This document shows positions 23,919 to 32,597 of a stretch of 64,000 nucleotides of DNA, piece by piece. The notes below the pieces were generated by a model that saw only the letters and a list, made by a program, of their open reading frames with translations, searched no databases and was not told where the DNA came from. Source of the stretch: Caballeronia sordidicola (GTDB lineage Bacteria; Pseudomonadota; Gammaproteobacteria; Burkholderiales; Burkholderiaceae); assembly GCF_002220365.1 (NCBI RefSeq), contig NZ_MTHB01000290.1, positions 43,867 through 107,866 of the forward strand, read 5' to 3'. Position 1 is the stretch's first letter. Each line of letters starts with the position of its first letter. Both the position numbers and the translations under genes were made by a program.

Positions 23919-24944
23919 TCACGCGGTTTGCGGATGCTGCGCGGAATTGTAGCTGTGCGCGGCGCGTTCCTCGACCCTCTGCAGCAACTGAGCTGCCACC
24001 GAAACTGCAATCATTTCCGGCGCTTTATCGTCAATGCCGGGTACGCCGATGGGGCACGTCATGCGCCCGATCCGTACAGGATCTATGCCCCGCGACGCCA
24101 ACCGGCGTTCGAACTGCACCTTCTTCGTATGCGAGCCGATCATGCCGAAGTAGGCGAAATCGCCGCGCCGGAGAATGCGCTCGGCGAGCGCGAGATCGAG
24201 CGCGTGGTTGTGCGTCATCACCAAAAAGTAACTATTGGCCGGCGCTTCGTCCACGGCGGCGTCCGGGGTCCCGCTGGCGTCCATCGTGACGTTTGGGGGC
24301 AGCCGGTCCATGGGCGGGAAGGTTTCATCGCGCTCGTCGACCCACACCACGCGGCACGGCAGATTCGCGAGCACCCTGACCAGCGCCGCGCCCACGTGGC
24401 CGGCACCGAACAGCACGACTGGAAACTCGCGTAGCGCGATGGTTTCGGTCAGCAATGCGCCGCTGTCGTCGAAACCCGCGCCGTCCCAGAGCAGGCAATC
24501 GGGGCCGGCTACTCCCGGTTCTGGATCGGAGATCATCACGCCGTCCGGAATCGGGCCGAAGCCGACGCTGCGCACGGTGGATTGCCCCTGCGCCATGCGT
24601 TTGTTCAACGACGTGACCCAGCCGAGATCGCCTATGTCGAGCCGCTCGAACGCCAGCACGACCGCGCCGCCGCAGCATTGACCGAGGCTTGGGCCCAGTG
24701 CGAAGCGCTCGAGCCGCCGCATATGCGGACTGCGCGCGCCATCTTTCAGCACTTGCCGCGCGGTTTCAATCGCCTTCCATTCCAGATGGCCGCCGCCGAT
24801 CGTGTGGCGTGCATCGTCGCGTGTGACGATCATCTTCGTGCCCGGTTCGCGCGGCGCCGAGCCTTCCACGCGCGCGACCGTCACCAGCACGACGGCGTCG
24901 CCGTGTGCGAGCAGGTGTTGCAGATCGTGTAGCCAGGCTTGCAT
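23919..24944 (-). CDS. xdhC: Xanthine dehydrogenase accessory protein XdhC
   Basis: A 341-residue maturation factor that binds molybdenum cofactor and helps insert its sulfurated form into the XdhB subunit. It has the XdhC N-terminal domain (VEGSAPREPGTKMIV, GGGHLEWKAIE, and LGPSLGQCCGGAV with the cofactor-binding Cys pair). A C-terminal Rossmann-like domain contains VVLFGAGHVGAALVRVL and ending segments YFGMIGSHTKKVQF and CPIGVPGI. It lies 19 bp after xdhB and 28 bp before the deaminase gene on the same strand. Length is normal. Confidence 0.94.
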   Translation of the reverse strand: MQAWLHDLQHLLAHGDAVVLVTVARVEGSAPREPGTKMIVTRDDARHTIGGGHLEWKAIETARQVLKDGARSPHMRRLERFALGPSLGQCCGGAVVLAFERLDIGDLGWVTSLNKRMAQGQSTVRSVGFGPIPDGVMISDPEPGVAGPDCLLWDGAGFDDSGALLTETIALREFPVVLFGAGHVGAALVRVLANLPCRVVWVDERDETFPPMDRLPPNVTMDASGTPDAAVDEAPANSYFLVMTHNHALDLALAERILRRGDFAYFGMIGSHTKKVQFERRLASRGIDPVRIGRMTCPIGVPGIDDKAPEMIAVSVAAQLLQRVEERAAHSYNSAQHPQTA

Positions 24945-24963
24945 CGAGTAGGTTCCGGGTTGG

Positions 24964-27396
24964 TTAGTTGACCTGCGCGGGCTGGGCGACGTCCGGAGTC
25001 GTCGCGGCGAGCGTTTTCAATGCCTGTGCGTCCAGGGCATTCAGGATCGATTCGGGCGTGGCCGGGGCGCGCAGTACGGGCGCGTCGGTTGAATTGGGCG
25101 CGACCGACGCCACCGCTGCGCGGATTGCAAGCAACACCGAGAAACCGAGCAGCAACGGCGGTTCGCCCACGGCTTTCGACCGGAACACGGTCGGCTCGAC
25201 GTTCTGGTTATCGTAGAGCGCGACGTTCATTTCGGCCGGGATGTCGCTCACAGATGGAATCTTGTAGGTGGACGGCGCATGCGTCATCAGGCGGCCGTCA
25301 CGATTCCACCAGAGTTCTTCCGTCGTGAGCCAGCCCATGCCCTGGACAAAACCGCCTTCCACCTGGCCGATGTCGAGCGCTGGATTGATCGACTGTCCCG
25401 CGTCGTGGAGGATGTCCGCGCGCAACAGGCGCCATTCGCCGGTGAGCGTGTCCACGACCACTTCCGAGATCGCCGCGCCATACGCGAAGTAGTAGAAGGG
25501 CTGGCCGGTCAGCGTTTTCGAATCCCAGTTGACCTTGGGGGTGGCGTAAAAACCATCCGACCACAACTGCACGCGCGAGAGATAGGCTGCCCCGACCAGT
25601 TGATCAAAAGGCATCTGGCCGCCGTTCGACTCGACCACGCCATCGTGAAAACGCACGTCTTCCGCGCGTCCGCCGAGCTGCTTCGCGGCAAGTTCTGCAA
25701 GGCGTCCTCGAATGGTAAGCGCGGCGGCTTCGGCCGCCTTGCCGTTCAAGTCGCTGCCGGTGGACGCGGCGGTGGCGGAAGTATTCGCGATCTTCGAGGT
25801 GTCGGTAGCGGTCACGCGCACGCGCGACAACGCCACACCCAGCGCATTCGCCACGACCTGCGCGACCTTGGTGTTCAGGCCCTGGCCCATCTCGGTGCCG
25901 CCATGATTCACGAGCGCGGAGCCGTCTTTGTAGACATGCACGAGCGCGCCCGCCTGGTTCAGGAATGGCACGTTGAACGAAATGCCGAACTTGACCGGCG
26001 TGAACGCGATGCCCCGTTTGAGCACGGGACTCGTTGCATTGAACGCGGCAATTGCGTTGCGCCGCTGCACATATGCACTCGACGCCACCAGCTCGTCGGT
26101 CAGCGGCACGATGATGTTGTCTTCCACGGTCTGGCCGTAGGGCGTCACGTTGCGCTCGGTGATGCCGTAGTAATTGACGCGACGGATATCGACGGGATCG
26201 CGCTTCAGCCGGTGCGCGATTTCGTCCATCATCACTTCCATCACCAGCGCGCCTTGCGGACCGCCGAAGCCGCGAAACGCCGTGTTCGACTGCGTGTTGG
26301 TGCGGCAGCAGAGCGCGGTGATATCGACGTCCTGCAGGTAATACGCGTTGTCGAAGTGACAGACGGCGCGTGTGGCCACCGCACCCGACAAATCCGCCGA
26401 ATAACCCGCGCGCAACGCGATTTCCACACGCGCGCCTTGCAAGCGGCCGTCGTCATCGAAACCGGCTTCGTAGGTGTAGATGGCGTCGTGGCGTTTGCCG
26501 GTGATCATGAAGTCGTCGTCACGATCCGCGCGCAATTTCACCGGCCGATGCAGCAGGTGCGCAGCCAGCGACGCGATGCATGCGAAAACGCCCGACTGCG
26601 ATTCCTTGCCGCCGAACCCGCCGCCCATCCGGCGGCATTCGCAGATCACGTTATGCGTTGGCCAATCGAGCATATGCGCGACCAGATGCTGCATTTCACT
26701 TGGATGCTGCGTGGAACTGTAGACGAGCAAGCCATCCAGTTCCCTCGGAATGGCATACGCAATCTGCCCTTCGAGATAGAACTGTTCCTGTCCGCCAACC
26801 TCGAATTCACCTTGCAGCCTATGCGCCGCCGCGGCGATTTTCCCGTCCGGATCGCCGCGTTTCAGATGCAGCGGCGGCAGTACGAACTGCTGTCTCGCGC
26901 GGGCTTCGCGCGGCGTCAGGATGGCTTCGCGCGGTTCGTACCGGATCACTTCTTCGCTTTTGGCCAGCGCCGCCGCACGGAGCGCGAGATCGTGCGTTTG
27001 CGCGATGACCACGAACACCGGTTGTCCCAGATACAGCACTTCATCTTTCGCGAGAATCGGGTCGTCATGGAGAACGGGGCCGCAATTGTTCTCACCGGGG
27101 ATGTCGTCGGCGGTGAACACGGCGATCACGCCAGGCGCGGCCAAAACCAGGTCGAGATTGATCGAGACGATGCGCGCATGCGCATGCCGCGACAGACCGA
27201 GCGCCGCGTGCAGCGTGCCACGCAGTTCGCCGATGTCATCAACGTAAGTCGCTTCGCCGCTCACATGCAGACTCGCCGATTCGTGCGGCAAGCCGACGCC
27301 GATCGTGGCGCGCTCCGGCGTTTTCTCGCCGCCGTGCAGCGCGAGTGCGTCTGCGGCGGCATGGTCGATGTGGTGTGGATCGGTACGCTTGTTCAT
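24964..27396 (-). CDS. xdhB: Xanthine dehydrogenase, molybdopterin-binding subunit
   Basis: An 810-residue large subunit that carries the molybdenum centre and oxidises hypoxanthine and xanthine to urate. The family segments are in order: GEATYVDDI at the start, GGQEQFYLEGQIAYA, RMGGGFGGKESQ, RGFGGPQGALVMEVMMDEIA, HGGTEMGQGLNTKVAQV, and VGEPPLLLG, which holds the catalytic glutamate. The ATG at 27396 is supported by AAGGA 7 nt upstream; a longer frame lacks this. It works with xdhA, 37 bp upstream. Confidence 0.95.
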   Translation of the reverse strand: MNKRTDPHHIDHAAADALALHGGEKTPERATIGVGLPHESASLHVSGEATYVDDIGELRGTLHAALGLSRHAHARIVSINLDLVLAAPGVIAVFTADDIPGENNCGPVLHDDPILAKDEVLYLGQPVFVVIAQTHDLALRAAALAKSEEVIRYEPREAILTPREARARQQFVLPPLHLKRGDPDGKIAAAAHRLQGEFEVGGQEQFYLEGQIAYAIPRELDGLLVYSSTQHPSEMQHLVAHMLDWPTHNVICECRRMGGGFGGKESQSGVFACIASLAAHLLHRPVKLRADRDDDFMITGKRHDAIYTYEAGFDDDGRLQGARVEIALRAGYSADLSGAVATRAVCHFDNAYYLQDVDITALCCRTNTQSNTAFRGFGGPQGALVMEVMMDEIAHRLKRDPVDIRRVNYYGITERNVTPYGQTVEDNIIVPLTDELVASSAYVQRRNAIAAFNATSPVLKRGIAFTPVKFGISFNVPFLNQAGALVHVYKDGSALVNHGGTEMGQGLNTKVAQVVANALGVALSRVRVTATDTSKIANTSATAASTGSDLNGKAAEAAALTIRGRLAELAAKQLGGRAEDVRFHDGVVESNGGQMPFDQLVGAAYLSRVQLWSDGFYATPKVNWDSKTLTGQPFYYFAYGAAISEVVVDTLTGEWRLLRADILHDAGQSINPALDIGQVEGGFVQGMGWLTTEELWWNRDGRLMTHAPSTYKIPSVSDIPAEMNVALYDNQNVEPTVFRSKAVGEPPLLLGFSVLLAIRAAVASVAPNSTDAPVLRAPATPESILNALDAQALKTLAATTPDVAQPAQVN

Positions 27397-27433
27397 CGCG
27401 TGGTCCTTGGAGCTTGGTGTGGCGTTATGCCGT

Positions 27434-28936
27434 TCATGGCAAGTCGAACGCGAACGCGTTGACGTCGCGCAGTGCGAGCGGCGAATCCTCACGAGTCTCG
27501 AGGAAGAAACGCCACAGCACGTTGCGCGCCACCTTGCTGCGGTATGCGCTCGACGCACGCATGTCGGTGAGTGGCTGGAAGTCAACGTCCAGCGCGCGCA
27601 TGGCGGCTTGCACGTTGGCTTCGTTCCACTCCTCGTTCACCAGTACGGCTTCCGCATTCGATGCCCGTTTGGGCGTGGCAGCCATGCCGCCAAACGCGAA
27701 ACGCGCGGCGCTCACGCGGGTGCCGTCGAGTGTCACGGCGAACGCGGCGCACACCGCCGAGATGTCCTGGTCGTAGCGCTTGGATATCTTGTAAGTCCGG
27801 AAGCGCAGTTTCGCCGATGGCAACGGCACGCGAACCCCCGCGACGAATTCGCCAGTTTCCAACGCGGATTTTTGATAGCCGAGATAGAAGGCCTCGAGCG
27901 GCATCGTGCGGACCTTGGCGGCTTTTTGCAGCACGATTTGCGCATTGAGGGCAATCAGTGCCGGCATGGAATCGCCGATGGGTGAACCGTTCGCTACGTT
28001 ACCGCCGAGCGTGCCGGCGTTCCGGATAGGCCGAGATGCAAAGCGCGTCCACAGTTCCGCCAGTTCCGGATAAACGGCCGAGAGCGCACCGTATGACTCT
28101 TCCAGTGAGGCGGCAGCTCCTATGCTCAGCCATTGCCCGTCGCGGGTGATCGACTTGAGTTCGTTCACATTGCCGATATACAGGACGTCCCCGAGATTGC
28201 GGAACTGCTTGGTGACCCACAGGCCCACGTCGGTGCTGCCGGCCAGGATGCGCGCGTCCGGATGGTCGGCGCGCAAGCGGGCGAATTCGGTGAGCGAGAC
28301 GGGCGCGAAGAACGTTGGGTGACCGAATGCAGCGCCGCGCGCGTCGGGCCCTGAGTATTCAAGGGTTTCCTTGCGCTGAATGGTTTCGAGCTGGCGTTTG
28401 AGCGTGTCGCGATCAAGCGGCGCGCGAGGGTACTCGAACATTTTCTGCGACGCATCCACGATCGGACGATAGCCCGTGCAGCGGCAGAGATTGCCAGAGA
28501 GGGCGGCGTTGATTTCGTCACGGGTGGGCAGGCCGGCGTCGGCCGGCTGATTCTGATAAAGGGCCCACATCGACATCACGAACCCGGGCGTGCAGAAGCC
28601 GCATTGGGAGCCGTGGCAATCGACCATGGCTTGCTGGACCGGATGCAGCGTGCCGTCCTTGGCGCGCAGGTCTTCCACAGTAAAGAGCGCCCGGCCATCA
28701 AGCGTAGGCATGAACTGGATGCAGGCGTTGACGGCCTTGAGGACGGGCTGGCCTTGTGCATCGAGTTCGCCGATCACCACCGTGCAGGCACCGCAATCGC
28801 CTTCCGCGCATCCCTCTTTGGTACCGGTGCATTGGTCGTGCTCGCGCAAATGCTGGAGCACCGTACGGGAGGCCGATACGTCGTGCACTTCGCGCAGCGC
28901 GTTGCGATGGAAGAACCGGATGGTTTGCGTTGTCAT
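27434..28936 (-). CDS. xdhA: Xanthine dehydrogenase small subunit (2Fe-2S and FAD)
   Basis: A 500-residue subunit that passes electrons from the molybdenum centre to NAD+. The plant-type 2Fe-2S cluster ligands are C43, C48, C51 and C72. The second cluster uses C112, C115, C151 and C153 (SQCGFCTPG and LCRCTGYRP). The FAD-binding domain follows from about residue 195 (ILAGSTDVGLWVTK, GGNVANGSPIGDSMP). I use the ATG at 28936 (MTTQTIRFF); a TTG two codons earlier is possible. It is the first gene of the six-gene purine operon and has a promoter candidate about 105 bp upstream. Confidence 0.95.
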   Translation of the reverse strand: MTTQTIRFFHRNALREVHDVSASRTVLQHLREHDQCTGTKEGCAEGDCGACTVVIGELDAQGQPVLKAVNACIQFMPTLDGRALFTVEDLRAKDGTLHPVQQAMVDCHGSQCGFCTPGFVMSMWALYQNQPADAGLPTRDEINAALSGNLCRCTGYRPIVDASQKMFEYPRAPLDRDTLKRQLETIQRKETLEYSGPDARGAAFGHPTFFAPVSLTEFARLRADHPDARILAGSTDVGLWVTKQFRNLGDVLYIGNVNELKSITRDGQWLSIGAAASLEESYGALSAVYPELAELWTRFASRPIRNAGTLGGNVANGSPIGDSMPALIALNAQIVLQKAAKVRTMPLEAFYLGYQKSALETGEFVAGVRVPLPSAKLRFRTYKISKRYDQDISAVCAAFAVTLDGTRVSAARFAFGGMAATPKRASNAEAVLVNEEWNEANVQAAMRALDVDFQPLTDMRASSAYRSKVARNVLWRFFLETREDSPLALRDVNAFAFDLP

Positions 28937-29397
28937 AAACAAGTCCAGGACATTGCGGATCGGGCGCGCGTTACGCGAAAATCGGCATCAGGATTCAAAA
29001 GAAACCAGACCGAAAGCGCGCACGTGGATCGCCATCCAAAGATAACGATATCACCGCAATATCTCAAAAAGATTCCGGCGAACGTATCAAGACTATGCGA
29101 AGAGACGGATGAGGGTCGGCGGAGAAAGCGCCGCAAACCGGTGCGCAGGGATATTGAGGCGGAGGGACTGCGATGCAACGAGAGCGCGAGGACACGGCTC
29201 TGGCCGGGGGTGTCCAAGGCCGCCGGATCGGCCAACGGCGATGGACGTTCGTGCGCGGTGGCGCTGCAGGAAAGCGTGGCTAGGCAACGGTGTTCTTTGG
29301 CAAGTCGAAGGCTCGCCTCGCACCGAGGCTCCAGCTTTTGCGGAACGCGAGAGCGGTTCAGCCAAGATCTAAGGTCAGAACCGCCTGCCATCCCCAT
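28937..29397. other. Upstream region of the purine operon, no gene seen
   Basis: About 460 bp between the xdhA start and the dsbB stop. It contains the promoter candidate at 29039-29067. Reading frames here on both strands look like chance openings without ribosome-binding sites. No terminator for dsbB was found. Confidence 0.45.
29039..29067 (-). promoter_or_regulatory. Candidate sigma-70 promoter of the xdhA operon
   Basis: TTGAGA (29062-29067) and TATCTT (29039-29044) on the minus strand with a 17-bp spacer. The leader to the xdhA ATG would be about 95 nt. Confidence 0.5.
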
Positions 29398-29937
29398 TCA
29401 ACCAGCGCGCAACCTGCGCTTACCCCACAAACTGCCGGCAACGGCCAGGAAGATCACCGCAAACGCGATAAGACCCCATTGCGGAAGCGAGAGTCCGAAA
29501 ATGGGCGGATAGGGCGTCTCGCAAAGCCCGGCGACCTTGAAGACCTGAGGTAGCCACTGCGCGGGCGGAAGAGAATCCACGACAGGCTGGAGGGCATCGA
29601 ACCCGCAGCTGAACCCCGGATGCGCCTGTACATAAACGTGCCGTCCGGCCGCGACCACGCCCCCGAGAGCGGACAGCGCAACCAGCGTTTCGAGCAATGC
29701 GATCCCGCGCCATCCCCGGAACGAAGCGCCGAGCAAGGCAAAGACTGCGATCAGCACGAAAAAGTAGCGTTGAATGATGCACAGCGGGCAGGGATCTTCA
29801 CCTTTGACGAACTGAAGATAGAGCGCTCCGCCAACGAGCCCCAGAGAGATCACAGCGAGCAAGACCAGCAATCGTCGTTCGCGGCGAATCCCGCGGTCGT
29901 CGTGGTGCATGGTGAAATGATTCAAGGAGTTGTTCAT
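29398..29937 (-). CDS. dsbB: Disulfide bond formation protein B
   Basis: A 179-residue inner-membrane quinone reductase that reoxidises the periplasmic oxidase DsbA. Four membrane helices are evident. The first cysteine pair is C50-P-L-C53 and the second pair is C111 and C139 in the periplasmic loop, so the catalytic set is complete. The quinone-contacting segment IIQRYFF follows the first pair. The start is the ATG at 29937; a later ATG (residue 10) is possible. A single gene between the purine operon and an amidase. Confidence 0.95.
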   Translation of the reverse strand: MNNSLNHFTMHHDDRGIRRERRLLVLLAVISLGLVGGALYLQFVKGEDPCPLCIIQRYFFVLIAVFALLGASFRGWRGIALLETLVALSALGGVVAAGRHVYVQAHPGFSCGFDALQPVVDSLPPAQWLPQVFKVAGLCETPYPPIFGLSLPQWGLIAFAVIFLAVAGSLWGKRRLRAG

Positions 29938-30042
29938 ATTTTCCGAATTGTTCGAGAAAAAAACACCTGAAAGAGCACATCCGGCGACGGAATTCTATCG
30001 CGATCGTGATCGCCTGGCGCTTTCAGGCGCGGCATGAGCGGC

Positions 30043-31419
30043 TCAGCGCGTGGTTTCGAGTACGGCTTCGACGGCACGACCGATGGAGAGCAGCGCATCG
30101 TCGCCGAACGGCGCTCCGGCCAGCATGAGGCCGACCGGCGCCTCGCCCCGCGGATGGCACGGCAGCGACAATGCGCAACTATCGAGGAAATTGAAAACGG
30201 AGGGGTTGCGCAGGATCAGCGCGTTGGTCCGCCCAAACGCTTCGTCGTCGTGTTCGAGGTCAGCCACACGCGGCGGTACGACCGGGACGCTCGGGCACAC
30301 AATGGCGTCGAAGCGCTGCCACAGTGCGCGCGCCTGCTCGATCATCGCGGCGCGCGCCTGCAACAAGTCGATGTAATCAGCCGCGCTGGCGGGCTGCCCT
30401 TTCAGGATCCGCACGCGGACGCGCGGATCGTATTCATCGGCGTGTGCCTGCAATAGCGGCCGATGCCATGCGTAAGCCTCAACTGACGCGAAGCTGAATC
30501 GATTGATCTCGGCGAGCCGCTCGAGCGGCGCGAAACGCACGTCTTCCACCAGCGCACCGGCTGCCGACAGATGCCCGATTGCCGCGGAGTAGGCACTGGC
30601 GACCGTTTCGTCGACACCGTCCATGACGTAGTTCGTCAGCACGCCAAGACGCACGCCGTCCAGTGGACGGGTCGCTGGCACGCCGGAGTCCCGGCCGGAC
30701 AGGATGCGGTCTACAAGCGCGCAGCACGCCACCGACAACCCGATCGGCCCGAACGAGTCGAGCGTGGTGGAAAGCGGCACGCCGCCTTGCGTAGGCACGC
30801 GGGCAGCGGTCGGCTTGAAGCCGGTGAGTCCGCAGAGCGCGGCCGGGATGCGAATGGAGCCACCGGTGTCGGTGCCGAGTGCAATGGCCGCCATGCCGTC
30901 GGCCACCGACGCTGCAGCGCCTGATGACGAACCCCCGGCAATCCGCTCGTCTCCCGCCACATCGCTTCGATACGGCGAGTGCGGCGTTCCGAAGTGCGGG
31001 TTGAGCCCGAGCCCGGAGAACGCGAATTCGCTCATGTTGGTGCGCCCGACGATCACGCCACCTGCTCGCCGCAGCCTGGCTACGGCGATAGCGTCGGCCT
31101 TGGCTGGCAGCGCGTCGGCCAGTACCCGCGAGCCGGCGCGCGTCACCTGGCCTTCGATATCGAAGAGATCCTTGATCGACACAGGAACGCCCGCGAGTGG
31201 CGAGAGGACGGTGCCCGCACGGCGCAATGCGTCGTGGGCGTCGGCGGCGGCGCGGGCGCGCTCTGCGTCAACGTGGAGGAAGGAAACCGCTCCCTGCCCC
31301 GAAGGGTCTGCAATGCGCTCGAGTGCCTGCTCCACCAGCTCGCGGCTGGTAGTTCTACCGTCACGAAGCGCGGCGGCAAGTTGTGCAAGAGGCGCGAACT
31401 GAGGTGAAGTGATGGGCAT
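30043..31419 (-). CDS. Amidase signature family protein
   Basis: A 458-residue hydrolase of the amidase signature family, with the Ser-cisSer-Lys triad: K83 in VPVSIKDLF, a serine in AGGSSSG (164-166) and the nucleophile S188 in GTDTGGSIRIPAALCG. Substrates in this family range from simple amides to allophanate, aryl amides and, for GatA, glutaminyl-tRNA. This is not GatA, since no gatB or gatC is near. The ATG at 31419 gives the usual N-terminal helix; a 58-residue longer frame is unsupported. Substrate unknown. Confidence 0.88.
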   Translation of the reverse strand: MPITSPQFAPLAQLAAALRDGRTTSRELVEQALERIADPSGQGAVSFLHVDAERARAAADAHDALRRAGTVLSPLAGVPVSIKDLFDIEGQVTRAGSRVLADALPAKADAIAVARLRRAGGVIVGRTNMSEFAFSGLGLNPHFGTPHSPYRSDVAGDERIAGGSSSGAAASVADGMAAIALGTDTGGSIRIPAALCGLTGFKPTAARVPTQGGVPLSTTLDSFGPIGLSVACCALVDRILSGRDSGVPATRPLDGVRLGVLTNYVMDGVDETVASAYSAAIGHLSAAGALVEDVRFAPLERLAEINRFSFASVEAYAWHRPLLQAHADEYDPRVRVRILKGQPASAADYIDLLQARAAMIEQARALWQRFDAIVCPSVPVVPPRVADLEHDDEAFGRTNALILRNPSVFNFLDSCALSLPCHPRGEAPVGLMLAGAPFGDDALLSIGRAVEAVLETTR

Positions 31420-31745
31420 GATGTCGAGAGAAACCGGTGGCTTGACGGGCTGCAAAACGGGCAAGGACAGACGTGTTGCACAGGGCGCGAATGCCGCGCG
31501 GCGAGTGATCCGTTCGCGCCGTGGCATTGCGCATTGCTGTGCCGAGGGCCGCAATGAAACGCCTGAAGTAACTTGCCCAAAAGTGGCTGTCATTCTAAGC
31601 CAGCCCAGTAATAAATACTCGACGCGGCGCGCGTGGCGCTTGATAAACCGGGCTCCTCGGCCATTCGGCTGATAGCGCCGTGACTGCTTCCTGCCTAAGC
31701 TTGGCCTGTCCCTGCAGACGGTCTTTCGCGGCGGAAAACAACAGT
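31420..31745. other. Intergenic region upstream of the DUF4160 gene
   Basis: About 325 bp between the divergent amidase (minus) and DUF4160 (plus) genes, ending at the palindrome. I see no gene. Promoters for both directions are expected but not clear. Confidence 0.4.
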
Positions 31746-31779
31746 CGCAAGTAAACCCAAGCGTTTGGGTTTACTTGCG
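31746..31779. promoter_or_regulatory. Perfect 15-bp inverted repeat, probable operator
   Basis: Two 15-bp arms, CGCAAGTAAACCCAA and its exact reverse complement, are separated by the 4 bp GCGT. The repeat ends 25 bp before the ATG of the DUF4160 gene. The position and symmetry fit an operator for autoregulation of the following two genes. It lacks a T tract, so it is not an intrinsic terminator. It could also fold in the mRNA leader. Confidence 0.65.
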
Positions 31780-31804
31780 CGCAGCTAACGGATAAAGTGA
31801 CTAC

Positions 31805-32056
31805 ATGCCAACGATTTTCCGCATCGGCGCTGCCCGCGTCGTGATTTATTTAAACGACCATCAACCCGCTCACGTGCATGTCCTTGATGGCAAGCAACAC
31901 GCCATCTTCAACCTGCACTGTCCGGCTGGACCGCCGACCTTGCAAAAGAATCACGGCTTTTCGCACGTTGATGCAAATACCTTCGCTCGCCGGATGCATA
32001 ACGTAGTCGGCTCGCTGTGCACTGAATGGAAAACACTTCATGACTGCTTTTGTTGA
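31805..32056 (+). CDS. DUF4160 protein (toxin-like partner of a DUF2442 gene)
   Basis: An 83-residue protein of the DUF4160 family, with the conserved core MPTIFRIGAARVVIYLNDHQPAHVHV (in outline: an I-x-[FY] strand then H-x-P-A-H-V-H-V at residues 20-26) and a late alpha helix with W and H. Genes of this family nearly always stand directly beside a DUF2442 gene, as here, and the pair has been suspected to be a toxin-antitoxin-like module. Activity is not established. It overlaps the next gene by 17 bp in another frame. No strong ribosome-binding site is seen. Confidence 0.8.
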   Translation: MPTIFRIGAARVVIYLNDHQPAHVHVLDGKQHAIFNLHCPAGPPTLQKNHGFSHVDANTFARRMHNVVGSLCTEWKTLHDCFC

Positions 32057-32507
32057 TATCACCGAACACCAGATGCGCGAAGCCGAAGAGCGAATGAGCG
32101 AGCACATTGCTGAACATCCTGTTGCCGTGTCCGTCTCGTTTAATCCGGCGGACGGCAGGGTGGCGATCGAACTGTCAAATGGCGCGTTGTTCGCGATTCC
32201 CGCGCGGATTATCCAGGGTTTGGAGAACGCTGCGGACAGCGACCTGGAAACGATCGAAATCACCGCCTCCGGCACGGGTCTGTATTTCCCCACCGTCGAC
32301 GCTGACATTCTCGTGGCGCCGTTACTTGCCGGTGTGCTGGGATCGCGATCGTTCATGGCCAGGCGACTGGGCAAGCAGGGAGGGGCCAGCCGCAGCGAAT
32401 CCAAAGCGGCTGCGGCCCGCGCGAACGGAGCACGTGGCGGGCGGCCCCGCAAGGTCACGGTTGAAAACGAGGAGCATGAGGGTGGGGCCGCGATCGCGAA
32501 GAAGTAG
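32040..32507 (+). CDS. DUF2442 protein with a basic C-terminal tail
   Basis: A 155-residue protein. Residues about 30-100 match DUF2442: VSVSFNPADGRVAIELSNGALFAIPARIIQGLENA, and later a LYFPTVDADILVAPLLAGVLGS segment. The tail (about 105-142) is rich in R, K, A and G and contains SRSESKAAAARANGARGGRPRK, given here in two parts, SRSESKAAAARANG and ARGGRPRK. Such a tail is common in DNA-binding or nucleic-acid-contacting small proteins. It could be the subunit that binds the palindrome upstream. GGAAA lies about 9 nt before the ATG. It is co-translated with the DUF4160 gene. Confidence 0.8.
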   Translation: MTAFVDITEHQMREAEERMSEHIAEHPVAVSVSFNPADGRVAIELSNGALFAIPARIIQGLENAADSDLETIEITASGTGLYFPTVDADILVAPLLAGVLGSRSFMARRLGKQGGASRSESKAAAARANGARGGRPRKVTVENEEHEGGAAIAKK

Positions 32508-32597
32508 CCTGGGGTTAATTAACCCACTACGAACGCAACGTCGAATGCAAGCTCGTGCGTAAAGGCTAAAGCGAACGTACGCGGCGCCACGATGCAT

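Noticed and set aside
25279..27462. Long plus-strand frame (727 codons) opposite xdhB
   Set aside because: It runs antisense to the well-supported xdhB gene, has an unnatural composition rich in R, V and H, and shows no family resemblance. It is a high-GC shadow.
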